Part shown: piece after piece, positions 8,075 to 15,838 of the stretch | How positions within the stretch are numbered: the stretch's first letter is position 1 | How the letters are laid out: each line of letters starts with the position of its first letter | From: an uncultured Clostridia bacterium | Lineage (GTDB): Bacteria > Bacillota > Clostridia > Christensenellales > Aristaeellaceae | Assembly (NCBI GenBank): GCA_946615495.1 | Contig: CAMOHY010000017.1 | Span: 1-16,655, forward strand | Reading direction: 5' to 3' | DNA length: 16,655 nucleotides | Notes under the pieces: generated by a model | Told to the model about the DNA's origin: nothing | The model's input: the letters and a program-made list of their open reading frames with translations, nothing else | Database searches by the model: none | Position numbers and translations under genes: made by a program

Positions 8075-9499
8075 TTATTGTAAATGCTGTACGATATCCT
8101 TGAAAATCCTTCCCCGCTGCTCGTAATCCTCAAACATATCAAAGGACGCGCAGGCGGGAGACAGGAGCACGTTGCCGCCGGGGCGGGAAAGCCTCCGGCA
8201 CGTTTCCACTGCTTCCTGCAGGGAGGCGGCGTGATAGATATGGCCGTATCCCGCGTCCCGCAGGGCCTGTTCAATCTGCCCCGCCGTTACGCCGATGAGC
8301 ACGCAGTTTTCAATCAGCGGCGTGTTCACAATTTCCTGAGCCAAGGGCACGAAGGAAACATGCTTGTCGTATCCGCCCAGGATCAGGGCCGTGGGCGCTT
8401 TCATGCTCTGCACCGCCTTAATGGTGGAATCCACGTTGGTGCCCTTGCTGTCGTTGATATAGCGCACGCCGTCCAATTCTCTGGTAAATTCAATGCGGTG
8501 CTCCACGCCCTGGAAGGTGCGCAGCGCCTGGCGGATCACCGGCGCGGGCACGCCCCGCGAAAAAGCGATGGCCACGGCGGCCAGGGCGTTTTCCAGGTTA
8601 TGCGGGCCGGGAATGCGCAATTCCTCCGCGCCGCAGACGGTTTTTTCCTCCGCGCCGACGCGCACGATGATATTGCCGTCCCGAACGAAAGCCCCCTGCT
8701 CCACCTCGTGAAGTCTGGAAAAATACAGCACCCTGCTCCTGAGCCCCTCCGCCATGGCGCGGCACAGCGGGTCCTCATAGTTGAGCACGGCGAAATTGGT
8801 TTCGTCCTGGGCGTCAAAGATGTGGCGCTTGAGCCCGGTATACACCTCCATGGTGCCGTGGCGGTTCAAATGGTCCTCCGTCACGTTCAGCACGGCGGCG
8901 GACAGGGGATGGAAGGTTTGGGTGGTTTCCAGCTGGAAGGAGGATACCTCGGCCACCACCACATGGTCATACCGGCTTTCCATGACGGCGGCGGACAGGG
9001 GATAGCCGATATTGCCGCACACGTGGGCCACCTTGCCCGCCGCTTCAAAAATCGCCCCCAGCAGGGACACGGTGGTGGTTTTGCCGTTGGTGCCGGTCAC
9101 GGCCACCAGGGTGCCTTTTAGCAAGGTGGAGGCCATTTCCATTTCGCCGGTCACGGGAATGCCCGCGCTCCTGGCGGCTTTCACGATGGGCGCGTCGATG
9201 GGCACGCCGGGGCTGATGACCAGCGCCTCCTGGCCCTTCAAGGCGTCGATGCCGTCCTCGCCCAGGCGGAAAACTACGGGCAGCGCATTTAGCGCGTCCA
9301 ATTTATCGCCAAAGCTTTCCCTGGGCTTCATATCGTTTACCGTCACCTGCGCGCCTTCCCGGCACAGCAGCTGCGCCGCGGCGACGCCGCTGCGGGCCAT
9401 GCCCACGATCAGCACCCGCTTGCCCGCCCAGGGGTTTTCCGCCTTTTCCCCGGCGTAATGCCGCCGCTTCATCGTTCCGAAATACAAGTTGTTCTGCAT
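8075..9499 (-). CDS. murD: UDP-N-acetylmuramoyl-L-alanine:D-glutamate ligase MurD
   Basis: Cytoplasmic ATP-dependent ligase that adds D-glutamate to UDP-MurNAc-L-Ala. The protein has 474 residues, with the three usual Mur ligase domains. An N-terminal Rossmann-like domain begins at KRVLIVGMARSG (about 27-38). The ATP loop GTNGKTTT is at 136-143. The C-terminal domain has NDSKGTN (349-355) and the MurD-typical SPACASFDMFEDYEQRG (447-463). The start is uncertain. GTG 9511 is only 1 nt from AGGAG, so ATG 9499 is chosen even though its spacing is long (13 nt). Either leaves a 25-30 residue extension before the first domain, so ATG 9472 is another candidate. The gene follows mraY closely, with its Shine-Dalgarno site directly after the mraY stop codon, which suggests translational coupling. 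Confidence 0.96.
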   Translation of the reverse strand: MQNNLYFGTMKRRHYAGEKAENPWAGKRVLIVGMARSGVAAAQLLCREGAQVTVNDMKPRESFGDKLDALNALPVVFRLGEDGIDALKGQEALVISPGVPIDAPIVKAARSAGIPVTGEMEMASTLLKGTLVAVTGTNGKTTTVSLLGAIFEAAGKVAHVCGNIGYPLSAAVMESRYDHVVVAEVSSFQLETTQTFHPLSAAVLNVTEDHLNRHGTMEVYTGLKRHIFDAQDETNFAVLNYEDPLCRAMAEGLRSRVLYFSRLHEVEQGAFVRDGNIIVRVGAEEKTVCGAEELRIPGPHNLENALAAVAIAFSRGVPAPVIRQALRTFQGVEHRIEFTRELDGVRYINDSKGTNVDSTIKAVQSMKAPTALILGGYDKHVSFVPLAQEIVNTPLIENCVLIGVTAGQIEQALRDAGYGHIYHAASLQEAVETCRRLSRPGGNVLLSPACASFDMFEDYEQRGRIFKDIVQHLQ

Positions 9500-9517
9500 G
9501 GCCTCGTTCACGCTCCT

Positions 9518-10570
9518 TTAATAAAACGCTTTCATGGACAGCACGGCGATGACGGACAGCACAGCCGTTACCAGGGCGTACATGAGCACGATTTGGTTTT
9601 CCTTCATGCCGGAAAGCTCAAAATGATGGTGCAAGGGCGCCATTTTGAAAATGCGCTTTCCCTGGCCGTACTTTTTCTTGGTGATTTTGAAATAGGTGGT
9701 CTGCATCATCACGGACACGCTGCTCATGATGCAGGTAAAGCAAATGGGAATCAGCAAAAACTGGCACTTGGCCAGCATCGCCACGCCCACCATGGCGCCG
9801 CCGATGAACATGCTGCCGGTGTCGCCCATGAAAATCATGGCCGGGTGGCGGTTATAGCGCAGAAAGCCCAGGGACGCGCCCACCAGCGCAAAGCATAGCA
9901 CAGCGATGGGCAGGAAGCGGTGTTCCCCCCTGAGCGCCTCCACCCTGCCGCCCAAGCCCATAAAGAGCACGATGAGCCCGAAGGCCGCCATGCCCACGAT
10001 GGTGACGGAGGAGAGGATGCCGTCTACCCCATCCTGCAAATTGGCGGAGTTGGTGATGAACATGACCAGCACCGTCATGATGGGGATATAGAAATAGCCC
10101 AAATTCCAGGTTTTGTCCGTAAAGGGAAGAATCACATCGCTGCCGATTTTCCAATAGCAAAAGGCGGAAAAGAGCAGGCCAACGATCATTTGCCCAATCA
10201 GCTTCTGCTTGGGCTTCAAGCCCTCATGGTCCTTTTTCACATCCTTGATGTAGTCGTCCGGGAAGCCAAAAAGCGCCATGCAGCCCACCGTGATAAACAG
10301 CAGCGGCCACAGATTGTTTTCCAGTGCGAAGCTCCAGCCGCGCTTAACGCCTACGATGACCGCGATCACTGCGGTGGTTGCCACCGTGGCCAGGGCCGTC
10401 ACGATGCCGCCCATGTTGGGCGTGCCCTGCTTGGCCAAGTGAGCCTTGGGGCCCAGATCATAAATGGTCTGGCCAAACTTGAGCTTTTTTAAGAAGGGCA
10501 GGAATTTGGGCATCACCAGCAGCACAATGGCCATAGCCGCCACCGCCGCGTACGCGCAGTACAGAAACAT
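9518..10570 (-). CDS. mraY: Phospho-MurNAc-pentapeptide transferase MraY
   Basis: Integral membrane enzyme that transfers phospho-MurNAc-pentapeptide from UDP to undecaprenyl phosphate, giving lipid I. The protein has 350 residues and about ten membrane segments. Catalytic motifs are present: FGFPDDYIK (101-109, Asp105-Asp106), NLQDGVDGI (177-185), MGDTGSMFIGG (248-258, Asp250), and APLHHHFE (311-318). The second motif has Gln where most family members have Thr (NLTDG); the Asp residues are kept. The ATG at 10570 has GAGGAG 10 nt upstream. murF, which commonly lies between murE and mraY, is absent. A hairpin fills the 72-bp gap instead. Confidence 0.97.
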   Translation of the reverse strand: MFLYCAYAAVAAMAIVLLVMPKFLPFLKKLKFGQTIYDLGPKAHLAKQGTPNMGGIVTALATVATTAVIAVIVGVKRGWSFALENNLWPLLFITVGCMALFGFPDDYIKDVKKDHEGLKPKQKLIGQMIVGLLFSAFCYWKIGSDVILPFTDKTWNLGYFYIPIMTVLVMFITNSANLQDGVDGILSSVTIVGMAAFGLIVLFMGLGGRVEALRGEHRFLPIAVLCFALVGASLGFLRYNRHPAMIFMGDTGSMFIGGAMVGVAMLAKCQFLLIPICFTCIMSSVSVMMQTTYFKITKKKYGQGKRIFKMAPLHHHFELSGMKENQIVLMYALVTAVLSVIAVLSMKAFY

Positions 10571-10604
10571 CGTTCTATATCTCCTCTTGTAAAAAAGTTG
10601 TATA

Positions 10605-10641
10605 GGAAAATGCCCCGCCCTTCCGGCAGGGTCTTTTTTCC
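10605..10641. terminator. Bidirectional terminator-like hairpin between murE and mraY
   Basis: A 7-bp GC-rich stem (10613-10619 with 10625-10631, one G-T pair) carries a 5-nt loop. The flanking GGAAAA (10605-10610) and TTTTCC (10636-10641) extend the pairing after a small internal loop. On the plus strand it is followed by TCTTTTTT, a good terminator for antisense transcription. On the minus strand it is followed by CATTTTCC, which is weaker. It starts 1 bp after the murE stop. Partial termination here could set the ratio of early to late cluster genes. Confidence 0.6.
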
Positions 10642-10642
10642 T

Positions 10643-12103
10643 TTATTTGTCCATTTCCTCCAGCAGCTCCGCCACGACCACCTTTTCGTCGAAGGGACGC
10701 TTGACGCCCATGATCTCCTGGTAGGTTTCATGGCCCTTGCCGGCCAGCACGATGATATCCCCTTCCTGGCCCATTTGCAGGGCATAGCGGATGGCCTCCC
10801 GCCGGTTTTCGATCACCACGTACTTTCCGCCGGTAGGCTTGATGCCCTCCTCAATGGAGGCCAGGATGGCCATGGGGTCCTCCGTGCGGGGATTATCGCT
10901 GGTCAGGATGGAAAAATCCGCCATCCGCCCGGAAATTTCGCCCATAATGGGCCGCTTCAAATGGTCCCGGTCGCCACCGCAGCCAAACAGGGAAATCACC
11001 CGGCCGCGGGCAAACTGGCGCACGGTGGAAAGAATGTTTTCCAGCGCGTCCGGAGAATGGGAATAGTCCAAAATCACCTTGTAGGGCGTATGGGTGTCCA
11101 GCACCTGGGCACGCCCCGGCACGGACCTTACCTTGGCCAAGGCCTCGGTGATGGTTTCCGGCGCCACGCCCACAATCAGCCCCACCGCGGCGGCGGCCAG
11201 GGCGTTATACACGTTGAACATGCCGGTCAATTGCAGCTTGACCGGGTATTCATTCATGTCAAACAGCTTCATGATGAAGCTGACGCCGTTTTCCGTGATT
11301 TCAATATCGCGGGCAAAAATATCCGCGTTGCCGCAAATGCCAAAGGTGCTGTGGGGCACGGTAATATCCCGCAGGATTTCGGCGCTGGTATCGTCATCGG
11401 CGTTGATGGCGGCGTTGGAAACCCATTGGGGCGTGAAGAATGACTTTTTGCACTGGAAATACCTTTCCATGGTGCCGAACAGGTCCAAATGATCCTGGGA
11501 CAGATTGGTGTAGCACCCCGCCTCAAAGTGCACGCCCGCCAGGCGGCCCATTTCGATAGCGTGGGCAGACACCTCCATGCTCACCACCGTTACCCCCTCG
11601 TCCCGCATATGGCGCAGGGTGCGGAAAAAATCGATAGGCTCCGGGGTGGTGAATTCGCTTTTGATGTATTCCTGGCCAATCATGTTGCCGGTGGTGCCGA
11701 TCAGGCCCACCTTGTAGCCCGCTTCCTCCATGATGGCTTTGATGAGGTAGCTGGTGGTGGTTTTCCCCTTGGTGCCGGTCACGCCCAGCAGCTTCATTTC
11801 CCTTTCCGGATGCCCAAAAAACGCCGCCGCCATCAGGGACATGGCCGCCCGCACATTTTTCACCTGCACCTGGGGCACGGAAACATCCACAAAGTGATTA
11901 ACCACCAGGGCTACCGCGCCGTTTTCCACCACCTGGGCGGCGAAATTATGGCCGTCGAACCGCGCGCCGGGCACGCAGAAAAACAGCCCGCGGTCCAGAT
12001 TGCTGAATTTCCGGTTGTCCATGCTCATGGAGGCGATTTCGCAGTCTCCGCGGATTTCCACCAGTTCCTCTCCCAATGATTGCGCCAGCGCAGATAGCAA
12101 CAT
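10643..12103 (-). CDS. murE: UDP-MurNAc-L-Ala-D-Glu:meso-diaminopimelate ligase MurE
   Basis: Cytoplasmic ATP-dependent ligase that adds the third residue of the stem peptide. The protein has 486 residues. The ATP loop GVTGTKGKTT is at 107-116, the Lys that is carbamylated in the family is probably Lys219 (in QCKKSFF), and YSHSPD (347-352) opens the C-terminal region. DNPR (403-406) is the meso-diaminopimelate-selecting motif; lysine-adding enzymes differ there, so a DAP-type wall is predicted. The start is taken as ATG 12103 (N-terminus MLLSALAQSL, usual for MurE), with GGGAG 11 nt upstream. An in-frame GTG at 12115 has no room for a ribosome-binding site. The gene follows the PBP by 18 bp. 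Confidence 0.96.
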   Translation of the reverse strand: MLLSALAQSLGEELVEIRGDCEIASMSMDNRKFSNLDRGLFFCVPGARFDGHNFAAQVVENGAVALVVNHFVDVSVPQVQVKNVRAAMSLMAAAFFGHPEREMKLLGVTGTKGKTTTSYLIKAIMEEAGYKVGLIGTTGNMIGQEYIKSEFTTPEPIDFFRTLRHMRDEGVTVVSMEVSAHAIEMGRLAGVHFEAGCYTNLSQDHLDLFGTMERYFQCKKSFFTPQWVSNAAINADDDTSAEILRDITVPHSTFGICGNADIFARDIEITENGVSFIMKLFDMNEYPVKLQLTGMFNVYNALAAAAVGLIVGVAPETITEALAKVRSVPGRAQVLDTHTPYKVILDYSHSPDALENILSTVRQFARGRVISLFGCGGDRDHLKRPIMGEISGRMADFSILTSDNPRTEDPMAILASIEEGIKPTGGKYVVIENRREAIRYALQMGQEGDIIVLAGKGHETYQEIMGVKRPFDEKVVVAELLEEMDK

Positions 12104-12121
12104 GATCTTGTTCACTCCCGT

Positions 12122-14248
12122 TCATTGCAGTGGTAATTCAAACGTCACTTGGACGGCTGTGCCGGGCTGGGCATAGCTGCCTGCCGCCGGCGACTGCCGC
12201 ACTGCCAGGCCGCTGCCCGCCATTTCCATATCAAAGCCGCGAAAACGCAGCTGCCTTGCCGCCTCCACCATGGAAAGCCCCTTCACATCCGGCACGGAAA
12301 TCAAGTCCATGGTTTTAAGCGGTTCGTTTTCATAGGTGTAAAGCATCACCTTGGCGCCCTGGGGCATCCTTGCGCCCGCCGCCGGGGCCTGGGCCGACAC
12401 CCGGTCGCTCACCCCGTCCGTATCGGCCAAAAAGCCCTCCTCCCGCAATTCCCTGCGGGCCTGGGACACCGTCATGCCCACCACGGAGGGCACGGCCCGC
12501 TGGGGCGGCGCCGTCGCCTTGGGGTCATTCTTTTTAACGCCCAGATAGGAAAGCACTTCCTCCATGATCTGGCTGGCAAAGGGCGCGGCAGTGGTGCTGC
12601 CGTAATCCACAGGCACCTGGGCTTCGTTTACCGTAACCAGCACGGCAAACCGGGGCTGGTCGATGGGCGCGAAGCCCACGAAGGAGCCGATGTGCACATT
12701 GGACACCACCCGGCCATCCTTGTACACCTGGGCGGTGCCCGTTTTGCCCCCGATGCGGTAGCCGGCCACAGCGGCGTTTTTGCCGCCGCCGTTTTCCACC
12801 ACGTTTTCCAGCAGAGCGCGCATGGTGGCGCTGGTTTCGGCGCTGATGGGGTTGGATACCACGGAGGGCGCCGTACGCTCCACCGTGTTCCCCTGACCGT
12901 CCAGCACTTCCTTGACGATGTAGGGCCGCATCAAATGCCCGCCGTTTACCACGGCGCAGGCCGCGGTAATCAATTGCAGGGGCGTCACGGCCACGCTTTG
13001 GCCAAAGCCGATGCGGGCCAGGTCCACATTTTTTACATACCGGCTGTTGATGAGAATGCCCGCGCTCTCCCCCGGCAGGTCCACCCCCGTTTTTACGCCG
13101 ATGCCAAAGGCTCTCAGATACTTATAAAAGGTATCGGTGCCCATGCGCAGGGCCAGGGTGACGAAGGCGGGGTTGCAGCTGTTGGCCAGCGCGTCGGTCA
13201 GGCTCTGGTTTCCGTGGCTGGCTTTCCAGCAGCGGATGCGGTCCCCATCCACAAAAATAGAGCCGGAGCAGGTAAAATGGTCATTCAAGGAGGCCGTGCC
13301 GCTGTCCAGCGCGGCGGAGCAGGTGAGCATTTTAAAGGTGGAGCCAGGCTCGTACACATCGGTGATGACCGTCATGCGCATAAGCTCATTGAGCAGCTCC
13401 ACATTGTCTCTGGGCGGGGAATTGGGATCGTAATCCGGCTTCATGCACGCCGCCAGGATGGCCCCGGTGTTCACGTCCATGACCAGACACTGCACCGCCT
13501 TGGCTTCATTGGCCGCCAGGCATTCCCGCATGGCCTTTTCCACCACGCCCTGAATGGCGCTGTCCACCGTCAGGCGCAGGGTGTAGCCCGCCTCCGGGGC
13601 CACATAGGCCGTCTTTCCATCGGGCAGGAGCCGGGCGCGGGCGTCCACTTCCGTGCGAAGCGACCCCTCTTTTCCCCGCAGCAGCGCTTCATACGCGCTT
13701 TCCAATCCGCTTTGCCCCACGGAATCCACGTTGGTTAGCCCCAATATCTGGCTCAAAAACGCGCCCTTGGGGTAGACGCGCCGGGTGTCCTCATCAAAGG
13801 AAACGCCGCGCAGCAGCTTCTGCATGACGGCGTTTTCATTTTTCAGCGCCCGGATGGCGTCCACCGTTTCCCGCGGCGCTTGCCGCTTGAGGATTACGGA
13901 GGCCAGCTTTTTGTTTTGCAGCCGTTTTTCCATGGCCGCCGCGTCGGCGTTCAAAAGCGGCGCCATAACGGCGGCAAATTCCGCTTCGTCCTCCACCCAT
14001 TGGGGATTGGCAGTGACGATGTACGCGGTGGCCGACAGGGCCAGGGCGTTGCCGTTGGTATCCTGAATGGCGCCCCGCTGGGCCGCCACCACGCCCTCCC
14101 GCGTCCATTGGCGCACGCCGCGGGCGGTGAGCGCTTCTCCCTGCAATATGGTCAGGCTTCCGATGCGGACGCCCACCAGACAAAATAAGGCCGCCAGCGC
14201 CACGAGCATCATTAGTAACCGTTTCCGAACGATCAGCTCCGTGCGCAT
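12122..14248 (-). CDS. ftsI: Class B penicillin-binding protein with two PASTA domains (FtsI/PBP2B/SpoVD type)
   Basis: Membrane-anchored transpeptidase that cross-links septal peptidoglycan; target of beta-lactams. The protein has 708 residues. It has one N-terminal membrane anchor (about 9-30), a PBP dimerisation domain starting near RGAIQDTNG (58-66), and a transpeptidase domain with the three active-site motifs: Ser303-Thr-Phe-Lys306 (in EPGSTFK), Ser357-Cys-Asn359, and Lys502-Thr-Gly504 (in GGKTGTAQ). Two PASTA repeats end the protein (about 584-640 and 650-708). Position directly after ftsL points to the division PBP. Sporulation-specific SpoVD proteins share this layout and cannot be excluded. 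The ATG at 14248 is chosen over the ATG at 14263, because GGGAGG lies 5 nt before it and the upstream ATG has no ribosome-binding site. Confidence 0.95.
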   Translation of the reverse strand: MRTELIVRKRLLMMLVALAALFCLVGVRIGSLTILQGEALTARGVRQWTREGVVAAQRGAIQDTNGNALALSATAYIVTANPQWVEDEAEFAAVMAPLLNADAAAMEKRLQNKKLASVILKRQAPRETVDAIRALKNENAVMQKLLRGVSFDEDTRRVYPKGAFLSQILGLTNVDSVGQSGLESAYEALLRGKEGSLRTEVDARARLLPDGKTAYVAPEAGYTLRLTVDSAIQGVVEKAMRECLAANEAKAVQCLVMDVNTGAILAACMKPDYDPNSPPRDNVELLNELMRMTVITDVYEPGSTFKMLTCSAALDSGTASLNDHFTCSGSIFVDGDRIRCWKASHGNQSLTDALANSCNPAFVTLALRMGTDTFYKYLRAFGIGVKTGVDLPGESAGILINSRYVKNVDLARIGFGQSVAVTPLQLITAACAVVNGGHLMRPYIVKEVLDGQGNTVERTAPSVVSNPISAETSATMRALLENVVENGGGKNAAVAGYRIGGKTGTAQVYKDGRVVSNVHIGSFVGFAPIDQPRFAVLVTVNEAQVPVDYGSTTAAPFASQIMEEVLSYLGVKKNDPKATAPPQRAVPSVVGMTVSQARRELREEGFLADTDGVSDRVSAQAPAAGARMPQGAKVMLYTYENEPLKTMDLISVPDVKGLSMVEAARQLRFRGFDMEMAGSGLAVRQSPAAGSYAQPGTAVQVTFELPLQ

Positions 14249-14285
14249 GCTTTCCTCCCGCATGCGGCCGCCGGCGCGCAGTTCT

Positions 14286-14819
14286 TTACCGGCTGCCGCT
14301 CATGATGCCATTGGGCGCGGAATGGGGGATGGATTCCGCCTGGGCTTTGGCTTCCTGTTCAAAGGGCCGGGTATCCGGCGCCGTCACCGCCTCCGCGGTC
14401 ACATACATGGGGTTGCGCATTTCAAACTTTTGGGTGGCGATATCGCACACGCGGGCGGAATCCCTCGCTTCGGCCACCTGCTGGGCCAGGTCGATGTTTT
14501 CCCGTTCCGTTTTCAGGATGGCGGTTTCCATCGCGCTGATTTTTTTGGAAATCTCCGACCGCTGGGCCGCCTTTTTAATGGTGAGCACTCCGAAAAACAC
14601 AAACAGCGCGCACAAAAGCAGCAATGCAGACCGCATGGGCACCGTTACGCTGCCGCGGGGACGCTTTTCCACGCTGACGGCGTGGTAAGGCTGCCGCTGG
14701 GTGTCCACAGCGCGGCCCGCCTCCGAATCCGGCAATTGCACATAGCTGCGCACGCGCATGCGCATGTTGGGCGCGTCCTGCACCCCGGCAGCCACATACT
14801 GCATTTTGCCCTTCTGCAT
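14286..14819 (-). CDS. ftsL: FtsL-like division protein
   Basis: Small bitopic divisome protein, expected to pair with DivIC/FtsB and FtsQ and to activate FtsW and the PBP. The protein has 177 residues, longer than most FtsL proteins (about 100-120). A basic, hydrophilic cytoplasmic part of about 60 residues is followed by one membrane segment (about 63-81), a coiled-coil-like stretch (84-120), and IATQKFEMRNP (127-137), which resembles the conserved end of the FtsL/DivIC coiled coil. A further 40-residue, polar C-terminal tail has no recognisable motif. GGGAGGAA lies 7 nt before the ATG. Identification rests on topology and on its place just before the PBP, since FtsL sequences diverge strongly. 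It lies 40 bp after mraZ with no rsmH between. Confidence 0.82.
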   Translation of the reverse strand: MQKGKMQYVAAGVQDAPNMRMRVRSYVQLPDSEAGRAVDTQRQPYHAVSVEKRPRGSVTVPMRSALLLLCALFVFFGVLTIKKAAQRSEISKKISAMETAILKTERENIDLAQQVAEARDSARVCDIATQKFEMRNPMYVTAEAVTAPDTRPFEQEAKAQAESIPHSAPNGIMSGSR

Positions 14820-14859
14820 GAGTATATTCCTCCCTTCCGTTTATTAGAACCTTCCAGTA

Positions 14860-15423
14860 TTAAAGATCGCTTTGCAATTCCGTCAGGAAGGCCAGCGGAT
14901 CGGCGTACTTTTCGTCGAAGAGGCGGTCCTGATCCTTACCCTTAGAGGCAGGAATGATCCGGATATGATTGTACGCGCCGTTCACTTCCACGTCCCGCGC
15001 GTCTCCCAGCCGCCAGGAACGGATGCGCTGGGGCAGCAGCAAACGGCCCTGAGCGTCGGATTCGCAGTCCGTATAGCTATACTTGGTGAACATATCCAAA
15101 AACGGCTGGGCCACAGGCTTGCGCTTAACAAGCGCCGCCAGCTCGTCCCGCCGGGCCAGCCAATCCGCGATGGGATAGAGCGCCACCGCCTGAAAGTCCG
15201 GCGAAGGCGCCACGGCGAACCGGTCGCCCAGCGCGTCCCGGAAGGAAGCGGGGATAATCATGCGCCCCTTCGCGTCTATGCTGTGGGGAAAGGACCCCAC
15301 AAAGCCCAAAAACGGCAGCTGGCCGCTCTGCTTTTCCTTTTCGGGGCCGTTTATGGCGTGCTGTTCCTCGCTTTCAGCCGCGTTATTTTCGGTGCTGCGC
15401 CCGTCAGCATGTTCGTCCGCCAT
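14860..15423 (-). CDS. mraZ: Transcriptional regulator MraZ, with N-terminal extension
   Basis: DNA-binding protein of the SpoVT-AbrB fold; in other bacteria it forms ring-shaped oligomers and represses its own dcw cluster. The protein has 187 residues against a usual 140-150. Two half-domains carry the signature twice: DAKGRMIIPASFR (50-62) and DAQGRLLLPQRIR (123-135). Residues 1-38 are a hydrophilic, Glu- and Ser-rich extension not expected in the family. An upstream in-frame ATG (15477) lies within the -10 box region of the promoter, ahead of the likely transcription start. The ATG at 15423 has AAAGGGGG 7 nt upstream and is preferred. A still later start without the extension is not supported, because no Met, GTG or TTG with a good ribosome-binding site is visible. 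Auto-regulation is suggested by the repeats across its promoter. Confidence 0.95.
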   Translation of the reverse strand: MADEHADGRSTENNAAESEEQHAINGPEKEKQSGQLPFLGFVGSFPHSIDAKGRMIIPASFRDALGDRFAVAPSPDFQAVALYPIADWLARRDELAALVKRKPVAQPFLDMFTKYSYTDCESDAQGRLLLPQRIRSWRLGDARDVEVNGAYNHIRIIPASKGKDQDRLFDEKYADPLAFLTELQSDL

Positions 15424-15428
15424 TTTTC

Positions 15429-15500
15429 CGCCCCCTTTACCGCCACATATTCGCCACTTTTGTGAACGCATCACCATTTTAAGGCACTTTTTACCGCTTT
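15429..15500 (-). promoter_or_regulatory. Array of MraZ-box-like repeats over the mraZ promoter
   Basis: Read on the minus strand in steps of 10 from 15500, the sequence gives AAAGCGGTAA, AAAGTGCCTT, AAAATGGTGA, a non-matching step (15470-15461), then AAAGTGGCGA (15460-15451). TATGTGGCGG (15449-15440) and AAAGGGGGCG (15438-15429, doubling as ribosome-binding site) follow with 11-bp steps. Known MraZ operators are short direct repeats of TGGG or AAAGTG[T/G] type with about 10-bp period, placed ahead of mraZ, so this fits well. The repeats overlap the -35/-10 spacer, the -10 box and the transcription start, which suits repression. Confidence 0.8.
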
Positions 15501-15505
15501 GTCAA
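15476..15505 (-). promoter_or_regulatory. Main dcw cluster promoter (sigma-A type)
   Basis: A perfect TTGACA -35 box (15505-15500) and TAAAAT -10 box (15481-15476, 5 of 6) are separated by 18 bp. The likely start of transcription is near 15469, leaving a leader of about 45 nt before the mraZ ATG at 15423. Confidence 0.82.
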
Positions 15506-15751
15506 GTTTCCTTTCAAAGCTGGTTTCCGTCTTTGGGAAACATTTTTGTCATCATTTTGTAGTTAAATCGTTATAATTGAAGAAAGCGAATCCGGATTTT
15601 TACAAAAAAATAGAGAACACGCTTTCGTATCCTCCATTTTTATAGTATATTTGCTTATAAATTTTAAAATTATTTATTGAGTTTATACAAACTTTTCGAT
15701 GGAATTTGTTTCGCGGTTTTTGGGGATTTGTAATAGAAATTTCATATTTGA
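15506..15751. other. AT-rich intergenic spacer upstream of the cluster promoter
   Basis: No gene is supported here. The stretch is strongly AT-rich compared with the genes. It holds a small inverted repeat (TTTCC 15524-15528 with GGAAA 15536-15540) just upstream of the -35 box, and TTTCGATGGAA (15694-15704), an 11-mer also found in the hairpin array at 80-90. An AT-rich up-element role for the cluster promoter is possible. Confidence 0.5.
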
Positions 15752-15782
15752 AAAGGAGCCAGCGTCCTTGCGCCGGTTCTCC
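15752..15782 (-). terminator. Possible second terminator behind the phosphoesterase gene
   Basis: On the minus strand an imperfect hairpin (GGAG 15782-15779 with CTCC 15758-15755, then further pairs with a bulge and a G-T pair) is followed by TTTTC. It lies about 30 bp past the stronger terminator and would act as a back-up. Confidence 0.45.
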
Positions 15783-15812
15783 ACTTTTAGGGCTTTTCCT
15801 GCACCGGGAAAC

Positions 15813-15838
15813 AAAAAAAGCGGCTCCATCAGCCGCTT
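15813..15838 (-). terminator. Intrinsic terminator of the phosphoesterase gene
   Basis: An 8-bp perfect stem (AAGCGGCT 15818-15825 with AGCCGCTT 15831-15838) with a 5-nt loop is followed by seven T residues on the minus strand (15819-15813). The stem includes most of the stop codon of the gene, so termination is immediate. It separates this gene from the dcw promoter. Confidence 0.93.

Noticed and set aside
8084..9121. 345-codon open frame on the plus strand opposite murD
   Set aside because: Shadow frame of murD; His- and Gly-rich without motifs.
12149..13738. 529-codon open frame on the plus strand opposite the PBP gene
   Set aside because: It lies wholly antisense to a gene with all PBP motifs. 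His-, Gly- and Arg-rich composition is typical of the reverse frame of GC-rich genes, and it has no recognisable domain.
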